A stretch of 64,000 bases of DNA from SIG714 sp964638675 (GCA_964638675.1 CAZXAU010000013.1:1-64000); one strand, 5' to 3'. Shown: positions 8,818-17,198, numbered from the stretch's first letter. Program-made: numbers and translations. The notes: a model not told the origin generated them from the sequence alone.

Positions 8818-9963
8818 TCAATCTACCATTTTAACAGGACAAAGCATATACAGATAGCTCTCGTCCTCATCTGATTCCTCATTACTGCGGATAACTATAG
8901 ACATAAGAGGTCCTGTCATGCTCAAGGTTATGAATTCATCATCGATACATCTGAGGGCATCTATAAAGAATTTACAGTTTACACCTATTCTGATATCTTC
9001 GCCCTGCTTTTCGATTTCAAGCTCATCCGTAACCGAATATGCCGATGAATTTGAGCTTACTGTAAGATTGTTTTCAACAAATTCACACTTTACATAGCTT
9101 CTTATTTTTCCTGCCGATTTATCGTCTGCGACAAGCGAGATTCTCTCAAGGCTTGCAAGCAGCTGATCTCTGTTTATATTTACAAAGATCTTCGAGCTTG
9201 CAGGAATTATTCTTTGATAATTGATGTATTCGCCTTCTATAAGCCGTGAGAAAAATACGGTGTCTTCTATAGAGAATATGACATGCTTTCTTCCGAAACT
9301 TATATTCATGATATCCTCACTGTCAGGCAAAAGCTTCATGAGTTCAGAAAGTGTCTTTCCGGGAATTATAAAGCTCATTTCTTCTTCAAAATTTACATTT
9401 GAAAGCTCGCAAACTTTTTTTCTGACTGCAAGTCTGTTGCCGTCGCATGAAACTATCATAAGCTCATTGCTTTTGACAACAAAGTATGCTCCGCACAATA
9501 CAGGACGCTGCTGTTCATTTACGGATATGGCGTGCTGTATCTTTGATATCATGTTTTTGAATTCACCGCATTTTATCGAAAATCCCTTATCTCCGCTCAG
9601 CTCCGGAAGATTCGGGAAATCTATGCCCGGAAGTGCTGAAAGCTTGAATTCACTCTTTCCGCTTTTTACGCTGACCAGATTTTTCTCGTTGACCTCAATG
9701 CTGATTTCTTCATCAGGCATGACCCTGATTATTCTGTATAGCTTTTGTGCCGGGATTACATAGCTTCCATATTTTTCAACCGTTGCCGGTACAACAGCTC
9801 TGTATCCCTTTTCAAGATCATAGGATGAAATGACGCAATTACCTTCCTCACTTACAGTGAAAAGGATTCCTTCTATCGCTTTAATTGTATTTTTATCTGA
9901 TATAGTATTCATTGCAGGAGTGAGGTATTTAACAAGCTCTTCTTTTTTGAATGTCAGTTTCAT
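8818..9963 (-). CDS. dnaN: DNA polymerase III beta subunit (sliding clamp)
   Basis: The 381-residue ring-forming clamp tethers the replicase to DNA. The three-fold clamp architecture is apparent from the family features: N-terminal KEELVKYL, the central RPVLCGAYF block, SCDGNRLA, and the C-terminal MCPVKMVD ending, which resembles the usual MPVRL-type tail. It follows oriC and probably shares dnaA's transcript in part. GGAGG sits just before the ATG. The AT-rich unwinding region begins directly upstream. Confidence 0.96.
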   Translation of the reverse strand: MKLTFKKEELVKYLTPAMNTISDKNTIKAIEGILFTVSEEGNCVISSYDLEKGYRAVVPATVEKYGSYVIPAQKLYRIIRVMPDEEISIEVNEKNLVSVKSGKSEFKLSALPGIDFPNLPELSGDKGFSIKCGEFKNMISKIQHAISVNEQQRPVLCGAYFVVKSNELMIVSCDGNRLAVRKKVCELSNVNFEEEMSFIIPGKTLSELMKLLPDSEDIMNISFGRKHVIFSIEDTVFFSRLIEGEYINYQRIIPASSKIFVNINRDQLLASLERISLVADDKSAGKIRSYVKCEFVENNLTVSSNSSAYSVTDELEIEKQGEDIRIGVNCKFFIDALRCIDDEFITLSMTGPLMSIVIRSNEESDEDESYLYMLCPVKMVD

Positions 9964-10302
9964 TTTTTCCTCCGGATTTTTAGTATATTATTTTTTAATT
10001 TATTTTTATTTATATTATTTTTTAGTAGTAGTTGTAGTAACTGTGCATAGTCTTTAAAAGTTGAATTAATGCCTATATACAGCCAAAAACGATGTATAAA
10101 AAAATGTGCAATACAAGAAAGTTTTCCTTTTTTCGTTTTTTATCGTGTTTTTAAATCAGATTATCTTACTTTTTTTACCGTTATAAAATATTTTAAAATT
10201 GATGTTATCCACACAATTGTGTGGATAGGTGCATAAAGTTATCAAATTTTCTGTGTATAACTTTTTCAGAAAATCTGTTTAAAGGTTGTTCGTCACAAAA
10301 AC
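9964..10302. other. Chromosomal replication origin oriC (dnaA-dnaN intergenic region)
   Basis: This 339-base region between dnaA and dnaN holds DnaA boxes: TTATCCACA (10205-10213, plus strand, perfect), CTATCCACA (10228-10220, minus) and TTATACACA (10260-10252, minus). A fourth, CTATGCACA (10050-10042, minus), is followed by a DnaA-trio array and a nearly pure A/T stretch (9975-10022) before dnaN. The order dnaA, boxes, trios, AT-rich DNA, dnaN matches the bacillar origin layout, where unwinding occurs on the dnaN side. The first two boxes form a palindromic pair separated by 6 bases. Confidence 0.9.
10023..10050 (-). promoter_or_regulatory. DnaA-trio unwinding element with adjoining DnaA box
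   Basis: On the plus strand TAG-TAG-TAG-TTG-TAG-TAA (10023-10040) is followed by C and TGTGCATAG; on the minus strand this reads as DnaA box CTATGCACA, one G, then a run of trinucleotides with the 3'-[G/A]A[T/A]-5' form on the opposite strand. Five of six triplets fit; the fourth is imperfect. In Bacillus such trios let a DnaA filament grow from a box onto single-stranded DNA to open the origin. Confidence 0.75.
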
Positions 10303-11733
10303 TTAAGCTTCCTGTATATCTTTTATAATATCGTTTATTTCAATTTTAAAGAGGGGATTGGAATCAATTTTGTTTTTCACAACATCAAGGCTTGACATTA
10401 CTGTAGTATGATTTCTCTCAAAATAGTTGCCTATCTGGGTTGTAGTCATATTCATCATGACGCTCATAAGATAGATACATATATGTCTTGCATTTGATAT
10501 TTCGCCTGATCTTTTGCGGCTCATTATATCTTCAACCGATATACCGTATTTCTTTGATACCTTACGCATGATCTTGTCGACAGTCACAACGCTGATCTCA
10601 ACATCTGAGAGAATATCTGAAATGCATGCAGATGCAAGCTCTTTATCTATGGGAGTTCCGCTTATGAAATTCTGTGCTGCGATCTTTCTGACGACCCCTT
10701 CAAGCTGTCTTATGTTTGAATGTAGCTTTTCGGAAAGAAGTGACAGAACATCGTTCGGAATCACAATTCCCATTGCCTTTGCTTTGTTTTTTATTATTGC
10801 AGTACGCAGCTCATAATCTGGCATCTGAATATCAGCCATAAGTCCCCATTCAAAACGTGATTTTAATCTGTCTTCAAGTCGGTTCATGTCACGGGGCGGA
10901 CGGTCGGCTGTCAGAATTATCTGCTTTTTATCTTCATAAAGGGCATTGAATGTATTGAAGAATTCCTCCTGAATACTTTCTTTTCCGGCGATGAACTGAA
11001 TATCATCTATAAGCAGGACATCTGCTTTGCGGTATTTGTCTCTGAATTTCTGAGTGGTTCGCTTAGAAAGTGAGTCGATAAGCTCGATAGTGAATTCATC
11101 GCCTTTAACGAAAACAATAACGAGATCGGGATATTTTTCCGAGATCCGATTCATTATCGCATACAGAAGATGAGTTTTTCCAAGTCCTGAGTTTCCGTAT
11201 ATGAAAAGAGGATTGTAATTGTCCTTGTCTGATCTGTCCGAAATACATGGGTTGTTTGCGACGGCAAGCGATGCGGCATGTGCCATTTTGTTTGAAGATC
11301 CCACAATGAAATTTTCAAATTGATATTCGGGATTTTTCATTGTGGAATAAAGTCTTCCGGGATATTCTCCGAAAAATCCATCTTCATCGCTCTTACTGTC
11401 AATTTCATTTTGTTCGGCAGACACAGAATCAACATTATCTTTTTTTTCTGTTTCCCTGTTATTATCGTACTGATGATTTTTTTTATTTTCGGTAGAAACA
11501 ATTCTCAGAGATATTGAAAAACCTATAACCTCACTGAGAGATTTTTTGATGATATCGGAAAATTTACTCTCAATGATATTACGTTTAAGATCGCTCGGTA
11601 TCGATATTACTGCTGTTTCTCCGTCAAGTTCTTCAAGTACAGTTTCGGTAAACCAGAGATTGAATGCCTGCAAGGGCAGAGATTGTTTTATGCTTTCCAA
11701 AACCGATTGCCATATGATATCGTACGATTCCAT
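10303..11733 (-). CDS. dnaA: Chromosomal replication initiator DnaA
   Basis: The 476-residue AAA+ initiator binds oriC and opens the duplex. Domain I (about 1-80) and a linker of low complexity (about 85-125) precede the ATPase with Walker A GNSGLGKTH, Walker B LLIDDIQFI and the arginine-finger region RLKSRFEWGL. Domain IV carries the DnaA signature ERNHTTVM near the C-terminus. Length and order are typical. It has its own sigma-A promoter 44-72 bases upstream and GAGGA before ATG. oriC lies immediately 3'. Confidence 0.98.
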   Translation of the reverse strand: MESYDIIWQSVLESIKQSLPLQAFNLWFTETVLEELDGETAVISIPSDLKRNIIESKFSDIIKKSLSEVIGFSISLRIVSTENKKNHQYDNNRETEKKDNVDSVSAEQNEIDSKSDEDGFFGEYPGRLYSTMKNPEYQFENFIVGSSNKMAHAASLAVANNPCISDRSDKDNYNPLFIYGNSGLGKTHLLYAIMNRISEKYPDLVIVFVKGDEFTIELIDSLSKRTTQKFRDKYRKADVLLIDDIQFIAGKESIQEEFFNTFNALYEDKKQIILTADRPPRDMNRLEDRLKSRFEWGLMADIQMPDYELRTAIIKNKAKAMGIVIPNDVLSLLSEKLHSNIRQLEGVVRKIAAQNFISGTPIDKELASACISDILSDVEISVVTVDKIMRKVSKKYGISVEDIMSRKRSGEISNARHICIYLMSVMMNMTTTQIGNYFERNHTTVMSSLDVVKNKIDSNPLFKIEINDIIKDIQEA

Positions 11734-11776
11734 TTTTTCTTCCTCACAAAATTTTTACTACATTATTATATATAGT

Positions 11777-11805
11777 ATTATAGCACATTTGCGAGAAGAT
11801 TTCAA
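11777..11805 (-). promoter_or_regulatory. Promoter of dnaA
   Basis: Minus strand -35 TTGAAA (11805-11800), 17-base spacer, -10 TATAAT (11782-11777), about 44 bases before the dnaA ATG. I see no good DnaA box overlapping it, so autoregulation is not obvious at this promoter itself. Confidence 0.75.
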
Positions 11806-11930
11806 GTGTTTATTGAGAATATCGGCAATTTTTAAAGCTTTTTCTTTTTAAAAAAAGCTCAAAATTCAGTAAAAAAACGAATAAATAAAAAAGTGATTTG
11901 AAATATATACTCAAATAAATTCTAAAAATC

Positions 11931-12119
11931 CGTGTGGGGAAGGGGGTTCCACATGCCGGCTGCAGTTCAAACGGTAAAAAAACAGCACCATTTAAGCGAA
12001 GCCCTATATCACCCCCTTTTTAATAAAGTCTTTGAGGGGGTAAATGTGAAGCTTTCTGAAGAAAGCTTCACAGGGAACTTTCTACAGAAAGTTCCCCCGA
12101 TATATAACAAATACTAACT
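11931..12119 (+). repeat. Family A interspersed repeat, copy 3 (between dnaA and rpmH)
   Basis: This copy is reversed relative to copies 1 and 2: CGTGTGGGGAAGG is at the left and ACTAACT at the right (12119). It carries GTGAAGCTTTCT/GAAAGCTTCAC and GGGAACTTTC/GAAAGTTCCC hairpins and the ATAAAGTCTTTGAGGGGG core. It occupies most of the 489-base dnaA-rpmH gap and ends 25 bases before the rpmH -35. With copy 2 it flanks the dnaA-remB block in inverted orientation. The rest of the gap (11806-11930) is AT-rich without visible features. Confidence 0.88.
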
Positions 12120-12144
12120 TTCTTTAAAAATATTTGAAAAACAC

Positions 12145-12174
12145 TTGACAAAGTGGATAAAACTGTTGTATAAT
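12145..12174 (+). promoter_or_regulatory. Promoter of rpmH operon with embedded DnaA box
   Basis: Perfect -35 TTGACA (12145-12150) and -10 TATAAT (12169-12174) with an 18-base spacer. Inside the spacer the minus strand reads TTATCCACT (12160-12152), a one-mismatch DnaA box, so DnaA binding could repress this promoter. Confidence 0.85.
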
Positions 12175-12222
12175 GCCTTGTGACTCAAATCGAAATTAAG
12201 CAATGGAAAGAGGTGTAAAAAA

Positions 12223-12357
12223 ATGAAAAGAACCTACCAGCCTAAAAAGAGACAGAGAAAAATGGAGCATGGTTTCAGAAAGAGAATGGCAACCGCTAAC
12301 GGAAGAAAAGTTCTCAAAAGAAGACGCCAAAAGGGCAGAGAAAGACTTTCATATTGA
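12223..12357 (+). CDS. rpmH: 50S ribosomal protein L34
   Basis: The 44-residue, highly basic protein starts MKRTYQPKKRQRKMEHGF and ends RQKGRERLSY, the typical L34 sequence, a component of the large ribosomal subunit. It lies in the universally conserved position next to rnpA and opposite dnaA. The start is 9 bases after an AAAGAGG ribosome-binding site. The strong promoter upstream suits a ribosomal protein gene. Confidence 0.97.
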   Translation: MKRTYQPKKRQRKMEHGFRKRMATANGRKVLKRRRQKGRERLSY

Positions 12358-12391
12358 TCCGGCTTTTTAAAACTTTATTGGCACTGTAAAT

Positions 12392-12444
12392 CGTCGAAAT
12401 CGGGAATTGGCTTGCATGAATGTGATGCCGACTTGATTTCGACG
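12392..12444 (+). promoter_or_regulatory. Inverted repeat between rpmH and rnpA
   Basis: CGTCGAAATC (12392-12401) pairs perfectly with GATTTCGACG (12435-12444), enclosing a loop of about 33 bases with some further pairing. There is no T run after it, so it is more likely an mRNA stability, processing or attenuation hairpin separating the abundant rpmH message from rnpA than a full terminator. Confidence 0.5.
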
Positions 12445-12525
12445 CTTTAGCATACGGGGATAATTTATAACTATAGTTTTCCATGACTGTTATAAGCAGT
12501 TATATTTTTGTAATAAAAGAAAGAA

Positions 12526-12915
12526 ATGGTCAGAAAAATGAAATATCTGTCATTGTGCGAGAATCATCTTTATGTAAAGACATTCAGAGGCGGTAACCGT
12601 TATTACAGTGAAACGATATCTGTCTACGTATTGAAGGACAAGCATGCTTATATTATTTCAAAGCAGAATCCCGAAAAAAAGACGTTGAACAGAGTCGGAA
12701 TATCGGTGTCGGGTAAATTCGGCAGTGCGACCGAGAGAAACAGAGCAAAGAGACTGATAAGAGAGGCGTACAGGCAGATAGTAAGCGAAAATGAAATGCT
12801 TCAGGGAAAACTTATAGTTATTCATCCGAATCCTCAGATAAAATCAAAAAAAATGCAGTCTGTAAAAAAAGATCTGTACAGATGTCTTGATAAGCTCGGT
12901 ATAATTAAAAAATGA
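12526..12915 (+). CDS. rnpA: Ribonuclease P protein component
   Basis: The 129-residue basic protein assists the catalytic RNA that trims tRNA 5' ends. The signature RNR motif is visible in ATERNRAKRLIREAYR (about 65-80), preceded by GISVSGKFG. Two start codons are possible: 12526 (MVRKMKYL) and 12538 (MKYLSLCENH), the latter matching where most homologues begin; neither has a strong ribosome-binding site. The gene overlaps yidD by four bases (ATGA). Confidence 0.95.
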   Translation: MVRKMKYLSLCENHLYVKTFRGGNRYYSETISVYVLKDKHAYIISKQNPEKKTLNRVGISVSGKFGSATERNRAKRLIREAYRQIVSENEMLQGKLIVIHPNPQIKSKKMQSVKKDLYRCLDKLGIIKK

Positions 12916-13235
12916 AAAATAAATTTTATACCGGACTTAAGATCTTTTTTAGAAAGATATATAGTCTGATTATTGAAATATTTCTGTTACCGATTAAATT
13001 TTACAGAATGTATATAAGTCCGATCAAACCGGGATGCTGCCGTTTTAATCCTACATGTTCACTTTACTTTATTCAGGCGGTTAAGGAATGGGGGATAATT
13101 ATAGGCAGTGCTCTGGGTATTTGGCGTATAATTCGCTGTAATCCTTACTCAAAAGGCGGATATGATCCCGTGCCGAAAAGAAAAAGAAAATCAGATAAAG
13201 AAAACAAAGAGAATCAGAAAAGCGAAGAAAATTAA
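12912..13235 (+). CDS. yidD: Membrane protein insertion efficiency factor YidD
   Basis: The 107-residue protein has the full family pattern: FYRMYISPIKPGCCRFNPTC with its conserved cysteines, then SLYFIQAVKEWG, WRIIRCNPYSKGGYDPVP. An amphipathic or membrane-associated N-terminus precedes it (about 5-35). YidD lies beside yidC in most bacteria and aids membrane protein insertion. The start overlaps the rnpA stop, implying coupled translation. The lysine-rich C-terminal tail is extended compared with short homologues. Confidence 0.95.
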   Translation: MKNKFYTGLKIFFRKIYSLIIEIFLLPIKFYRMYISPIKPGCCRFNPTCSLYFIQAVKEWGIIIGSALGIWRIIRCNPYSKGGYDPVPKRKRKSDKENKENQKSEEN

Positions 13236-13246
13236 ATTTTACGGTT

Positions 13247-13360
13247 ATGTTGCATCGATTGAGGAAAAAGGAAATACGATCCTTTAAAGATTCCGAAGAA
13301 TTGAGCCGGAAAGGAATCTTGACGGTAAGAAAAGATATTATTCCGCTTGACCGTGCGTAA
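13247..13360 (+). other. Possible 37-codon ORF and hairpins in yidC leader
   Basis: An ATG-to-TAA frame (13247-13360) encodes a charged 37-residue peptide without a membrane segment. The same stretch contains inverted repeats AAGATTCC/GGAATCTT (13287-13320) and AAAGGA/TCCTTT (about 13267-13285). No convincing ribosome-binding site is seen. It may be only a structured 209-base spacer between yidD and yidC; a leader peptide is possible but weakly supported. Confidence 0.2.
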
Positions 13361-13444
13361 TAAAATCAAGAATATCCAGTTAAAACAGTACATTTTTTTA
13401 CCGATTATGTTTTTCCGGTGTGAACCAGATTATTGAGGTAATAA

Positions 13445-15325
13445 ATGAAAAAAAATACAAAATTATGTCTTTTTGCTATCGTTATAATCGTTATCTTAGC
13501 AATTATGCAGACTTTTTCAGTGTTGGCGGAAACTGAAGTAACACCGCCTGCCCAGACGCAAACACCCGAAGAAAATGTTTATAACATCAGCGACGTAGAA
13601 TTGCCGGCAGAAGGATTCAATAAAGATAAAGCCGGTATTTATTTTTCAAAGTACGGTGACAAAACATCATCAAAATATTGTTTTTCGATGAGAGTTGAAA
13701 AATCAGTGCTTGAAAAAAGTTTTACTAAATTTGATAAATTTGATGAATATGCCGTTATCAAATTTCTTTACAGAGAGCAAAATGAAGAAAATGCTGTTGA
13801 CGAAGGATGGAAAGAAGGCAGTGCTGATATAGTTTCAAAATCTTTTGAAACATATGAAGACAAGGATTATGTCTATTTCGTCCTTAACACCTACGACGGC
13901 GGACTCAAGAATATGACGGTCGGAACAGTATATGAGCTGATCTTCAATTTCTATGAAAAAGGGGAGGCTGAAGGCGAAAAGAACCTTGTCTGTTCAACAA
14001 ATCTCCTTTCGATAAAGTACTCAAGCGATATGTTTGTTTCATGGAAGGAATATTATGCTTCACTGTCAAACATAACTCTTGAGGACGGAAATATCAAGGC
14101 AAACTCATTTGGAATTGCGGATATTGTTACGGTTCCAATGGGATGGCTTTTGTCATTCTTCTATAATGTTACGTCAAATTATTTGCTTGCGATCATACTG
14201 TTTACTATTGTAATCAAGATTATACTTTTCTTCCTTACGGGTATAAAACAGCAAAAGAATATGATAAAGCAGGCAAAATTTGCACCTAAACAAAGAGCAA
14301 TTCAAAATAAGTACAGAGGACGCACTGACAGAGAGACCACTATGAAGATGCAGCAGGAGATCCAGCAGGCACAGCAGGACGAAGGCATAAGCATGATGGG
14401 TGGCGGATGTCTTAACATGATACTTCAGCTTGTAATCATCTTTTGTCTGTATAATGTCATACGTTATCCTCTGACCTATTTATCGAGTGTTCCTTCTGGA
14501 GCGATGTCTGTAATCAAGCAGTACTTTGTTGACTTTACGGGAGTGCAGTACAATGATATCTCGGTAATCAGACCGCTTTCAGAAAACTTCACTCAAGTCT
14601 GTGAGTTCATGAGTAAAAACTTTAATTATGATCTTGCAGGTGTTGTTACTGTTGATAAACTTCCCAACTTTGAGCTTTTCAAAGGGTTTGATATGGGAAT
14701 TTCACCGAGTTTCAGCGAACCGAGCCTGCTTCTTATCGTTCCTGTTCTCGTATTTGTTTCATATTATTTCAGTATGAAGCTGACAAGAAAACTCACATAT
14801 CAGGCACCGGCAATTGAAGGTGCACCTGATGCGGCAAAATCAATGGCGATCATGGATATAGCAATGCCTGCACTTTCAACGTTTATTTGTTTCTCCGTTC
14901 CTACACTTCTTGGAATATATTGGATATTCCAGAGCGTTTTAGGAGTAGCCCAGCAGTATATTTTGAATAAAATGTATCCCTTCCCGAAATTCACTGAGGA
15001 GGATTATAAGGCGGCAGAGAGAGAATACAAAGGAAAACAGCCGAAAGCAAAAGTGCGTGCTGAGCTTTTAGCAAAAAAATCAAAGTATGATGATGACGAT
15101 GAAGTATATGCCGACTTACCGGACAAGGTTTCATATTATGATCTTTCAAATGAAGAACGTGAACAAGTTGATGCACAGATGAAAGAGTTGGCTAATAAAA
15201 AATCAAATACTAAAGGAAATAACAAAAAAACCGGAATTATAGGCAAAGCTGAAATGAATGACGGTAAAAATGACAAAAAGAATTCTGACAGCAACGACAC
15301 AAATAATAACGGTTATAATGATTGA
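13445..15325 (+). CDS. yidC: Membrane protein insertase YidC/Oxa1
   Basis: The 626-residue insertase has an N-terminal hydrophobic segment (about 7-28) ending near VLA, an extracytoplasmic domain of about 200 residues, then the conserved YidC core: transmembrane segments near 235-265, 320-345, 425-445 and 475-505 with the cytoplasmic K/Q-rich hairpin loop (KQQKNMIKQAKFAPKQ). The C-terminal 100 residues are a hydrophilic Lys/Asp/Asn-rich tail. It is much longer than the 260-residue Bacillus YidC; such a large N-terminal domain resembles the forms found in Clostridia and Gram-negatives. GAGG precedes the ATG. Confidence 0.95.
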   Translation: MKKNTKLCLFAIVIIVILAIMQTFSVLAETEVTPPAQTQTPEENVYNISDVELPAEGFNKDKAGIYFSKYGDKTSSKYCFSMRVEKSVLEKSFTKFDKFDEYAVIKFLYREQNEENAVDEGWKEGSADIVSKSFETYEDKDYVYFVLNTYDGGLKNMTVGTVYELIFNFYEKGEAEGEKNLVCSTNLLSIKYSSDMFVSWKEYYASLSNITLEDGNIKANSFGIADIVTVPMGWLLSFFYNVTSNYLLAIILFTIVIKIILFFLTGIKQQKNMIKQAKFAPKQRAIQNKYRGRTDRETTMKMQQEIQQAQQDEGISMMGGGCLNMILQLVIIFCLYNVIRYPLTYLSSVPSGAMSVIKQYFVDFTGVQYNDISVIRPLSENFTQVCEFMSKNFNYDLAGVVTVDKLPNFELFKGFDMGISPSFSEPSLLLIVPVLVFVSYYFSMKLTRKLTYQAPAIEGAPDAAKSMAIMDIAMPALSTFICFSVPTLLGIYWIFQSVLGVAQQYILNKMYPFPKFTEEDYKAAEREYKGKQPKAKVRAELLAKKSKYDDDDEVYADLPDKVSYYDLSNEEREQVDAQMKELANKKSNTKGNNKKTGIIGKAEMNDGKNDKKNSDSNDTNNNGYND

Positions 15326-15337
15326 TGGAGGTTTAAA

Positions 15338-15979
15338 TTGAAACAATCGATAATTGTTACAGCTAAAACTATAGATGAAGCACTTGAAAATGCCTCAAAA
15401 GAGCTGTCTTATGTTAAAGATGAACTGACTTATGATGTCATTACTGCCCCGAAGAAGGGATTTTTGGGAATCGGTGAGGTCAAGGCTACAATAAAGGTCT
15501 ACTATGAACAGAAACCCGAACAGCTCGCATATGATTTCATTAAAAAACTTATTGATGATATGGATATCAATGCGAATATTGAAATGAAGAACCTGAGCAA
15601 TAACGAAAGAAGTATCGAGATCATAGGGTCTGATGCAGGAGTGCTTATCGGTCATCACGGTGAAACACTTGATGCCCTTCAGTATCTTACGAATCTTGTT
15701 GCAAACAAAAAAGAGGATGAAAATGACAGCAGAAACTACACTAAAATCTCTGTAGATGTAGAGAATTACCGTAATAAACGCAAGGAAACTCTCGAAGTTC
15801 TCGCAAAACGTATGGCTTCAAAGGTTCTTAAGTATAAAAAGAGCATTACTCTCGAACCCATGACACCCTATGAAAGAAGAATTATTCATTCGACAGTTCA
15901 GGGAATTGAGGGAGTAAGCACAAATTCTATAGGAAGCGATAATAACCGCAGAGTTGTTATATTCCTTGAAAAGGATTAA
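15338..15979 (+). CDS. jag: RNA-binding protein Jag/KhpB
   Basis: The 213-residue protein has three parts: the Jag N-domain (1-55, with APKKGFLGIGEVKA), a KH domain (about 75-150, with IGHHGETLDALQYL) and a C-terminal R3H domain (about 150-213, with PMTPYERRIIHSTVQ). KhpB forms an RNA chaperone with KhpA and affects cell division and envelope growth. It starts with TTG, chosen because GGAGG lies 6 bases before it and homologues begin there. Spacing from yidC is 12 bases. A terminator follows. Confidence 0.95.
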   Translation: MKQSIIVTAKTIDEALENASKELSYVKDELTYDVITAPKKGFLGIGEVKATIKVYYEQKPEQLAYDFIKKLIDDMDINANIEMKNLSNNERSIEIIGSDAGVLIGHHGETLDALQYLTNLVANKKEDENDSRNYTKISVDVENYRNKRKETLEVLAKRMASKVLKYKKSITLEPMTPYERRIIHSTVQGIEGVSTNSIGSDNNRRVVIFLEKD

Positions 15980-15995
15980 TTAAATAATAAATAAG

Positions 15996-16036
15996 AATCA
16001 GGGTATCTTCATTTGCAAGTTACCCTGATTTTATTA
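15996..16036 (+). terminator. Terminator of rpmH-jag operon
   Basis: AATCAGGGTA (15996-16005) pairs perfectly with TACCCTGATT (16021-16030), followed by TTATTATT: a clear intrinsic terminator 17 bases after the jag stop. Confidence 0.85.
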
Positions 16037-16306
16037 TTGGATAATATCGTCGTATATGTATAAATAATTTACAATAAATAGTATAATTAACATTTATTTA
16101 CTATCACTTATTGTAGATAAGATTAATATAGAATCACTTGATATTTATTAATAAACATGCTATTATAAATTTAAAGTCAATAAAACAGTCGAAACACGAT
16201 ATTTATAAATCATGTAAAACGTCTTTGAATATGATTAGACACAATTGATTTCGCACTGTTTTTTAGAAAAACGAATCAATAACCCTGGATTACGGAGGAT
16301 AAACAG
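16037..16306. other. AT-rich intergenic stretch where mnmE-mnmG-rsmG usually lie
   Basis: About 270 bases of very AT-rich DNA hold no credible ORF. An imperfect inverted repeat (TACAATAAATAGTA with TACTATcacTTATTGTA, 16070-16115) is the only structure seen. The base composition is clearly lower in GC than the flanking operons. Confidence 0.5.
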
Positions 16307-16957
16307 ATGCTCGAAAAGATGAGTGATTTTTTTGAAAATAGATTAGATGTCTATGACGAACACATGAAGACAAATATAGAGTCGTCGAATGAGTTTTATC
16401 CTTTCACAGCCAAGTGCTTACCTCTTAAGCAAAACTGCTCTGTTCTTGATTTAGGTTGCGGTACAGGTTTAGAATTGGAAGAATACTATTTGCTGAATCC
16501 CTCTGCCAAAGTAACAGGAATTGATTTATCGCAAGGCATGTTAACAGCGTTGAAAATGAAATTTTCAGAAAAAGAAATCAGATTGATTAACGGTTCATAT
16601 TTTGATATGCATTTTGGTGAAAGCGTTTATGATGCCGCTGTATCGGTCAAAAGTCTGCATCATTTTACGAAAAAAGAAAAAATATCCCTGTATGACAAAC
16701 TACATAAAGCATTAAGGGATAATGGGTATTTTATATTGACCGATTATTTTTCTTTATCAGACGACGAGGAACTTATGCATCGTCAGAATTTTATTGCTTT
16801 AAAATCAGAGCAGGGCATTACCGATGATGAGTTTTATCATTATGACACGCCCCTTACCATAAATCACGAAATTGAAGCACTGTGTGAAGCGGGTTTTTCA
16901 TCTGTCCATCTGCTTGATCATTGGGGAGCAACACACACTCTGAAGGCAATTAAGTAA
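16307..16957 (+). CDS. Class I SAM-dependent methyltransferase
   Basis: The 216-residue protein has the Rossmann SAM-binding motif VLDLGCGTGLELEEYY (about 46-61), motif II VTGIDLSQGM and the acidic post-motif region, plus SVKSLHHF typical of small-molecule or tRNA methyltransferases of the Methyltransf_25/11 type. GGAGG precedes the ATG. It stands alone on the plus strand between AT-rich spacers, so no partner or substrate can be inferred. The isolation and composition suggest acquisition by transfer. Confidence 0.8.
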   Translation: MLEKMSDFFENRLDVYDEHMKTNIESSNEFYPFTAKCLPLKQNCSVLDLGCGTGLELEEYYLLNPSAKVTGIDLSQGMLTALKMKFSEKEIRLINGSYFDMHFGESVYDAAVSVKSLHHFTKKEKISLYDKLHKALRDNGYFILTDYFSLSDDEELMHRQNFIALKSEQGITDDEFYHYDTPLTINHEIEALCEAGFSSVHLLDHWGATHTLKAIK

Positions 16958-17118
16958 AATTCGCTTTGATGATTAGTTAGTGCCGCAATATCTTGAAAAT
17001 TGGACGATGAATTCAGAATCGTCGGAAGAGTAAGATTATTAATAGTGTAACAAACGATACGGAATAATTATATTCGACACTCAGAATGTTGATTGTGTGC
17101 ATAAAACTATATAAAAAA

Positions 17119-17156
17119 CACCGGAACAGCCTTTTTGAAAAAGGTTGCCTCGGTAT
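17119..17156. terminator. Bidirectional terminator between methyltransferase and parA
   Basis: ACCGgaacaGCCTTTTT pairs with AAAAAGGttgcctCGGT and is followed by ATTTTTTTG on the plus strand and preceded by an A run, so it can end both the methyltransferase transcript and the convergent parA transcript. Confidence 0.75.
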
Positions 17157-17198
17157 TTTTTTGTTTCTGAGAAGGAGTAATTAATAGTCAGAATTTGA

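Noticed and set aside
11932..12117. Plus-strand ORF over family A copy 3
   Set aside because: Same reason: the repeat is non-coding and other copies have stops in this frame.
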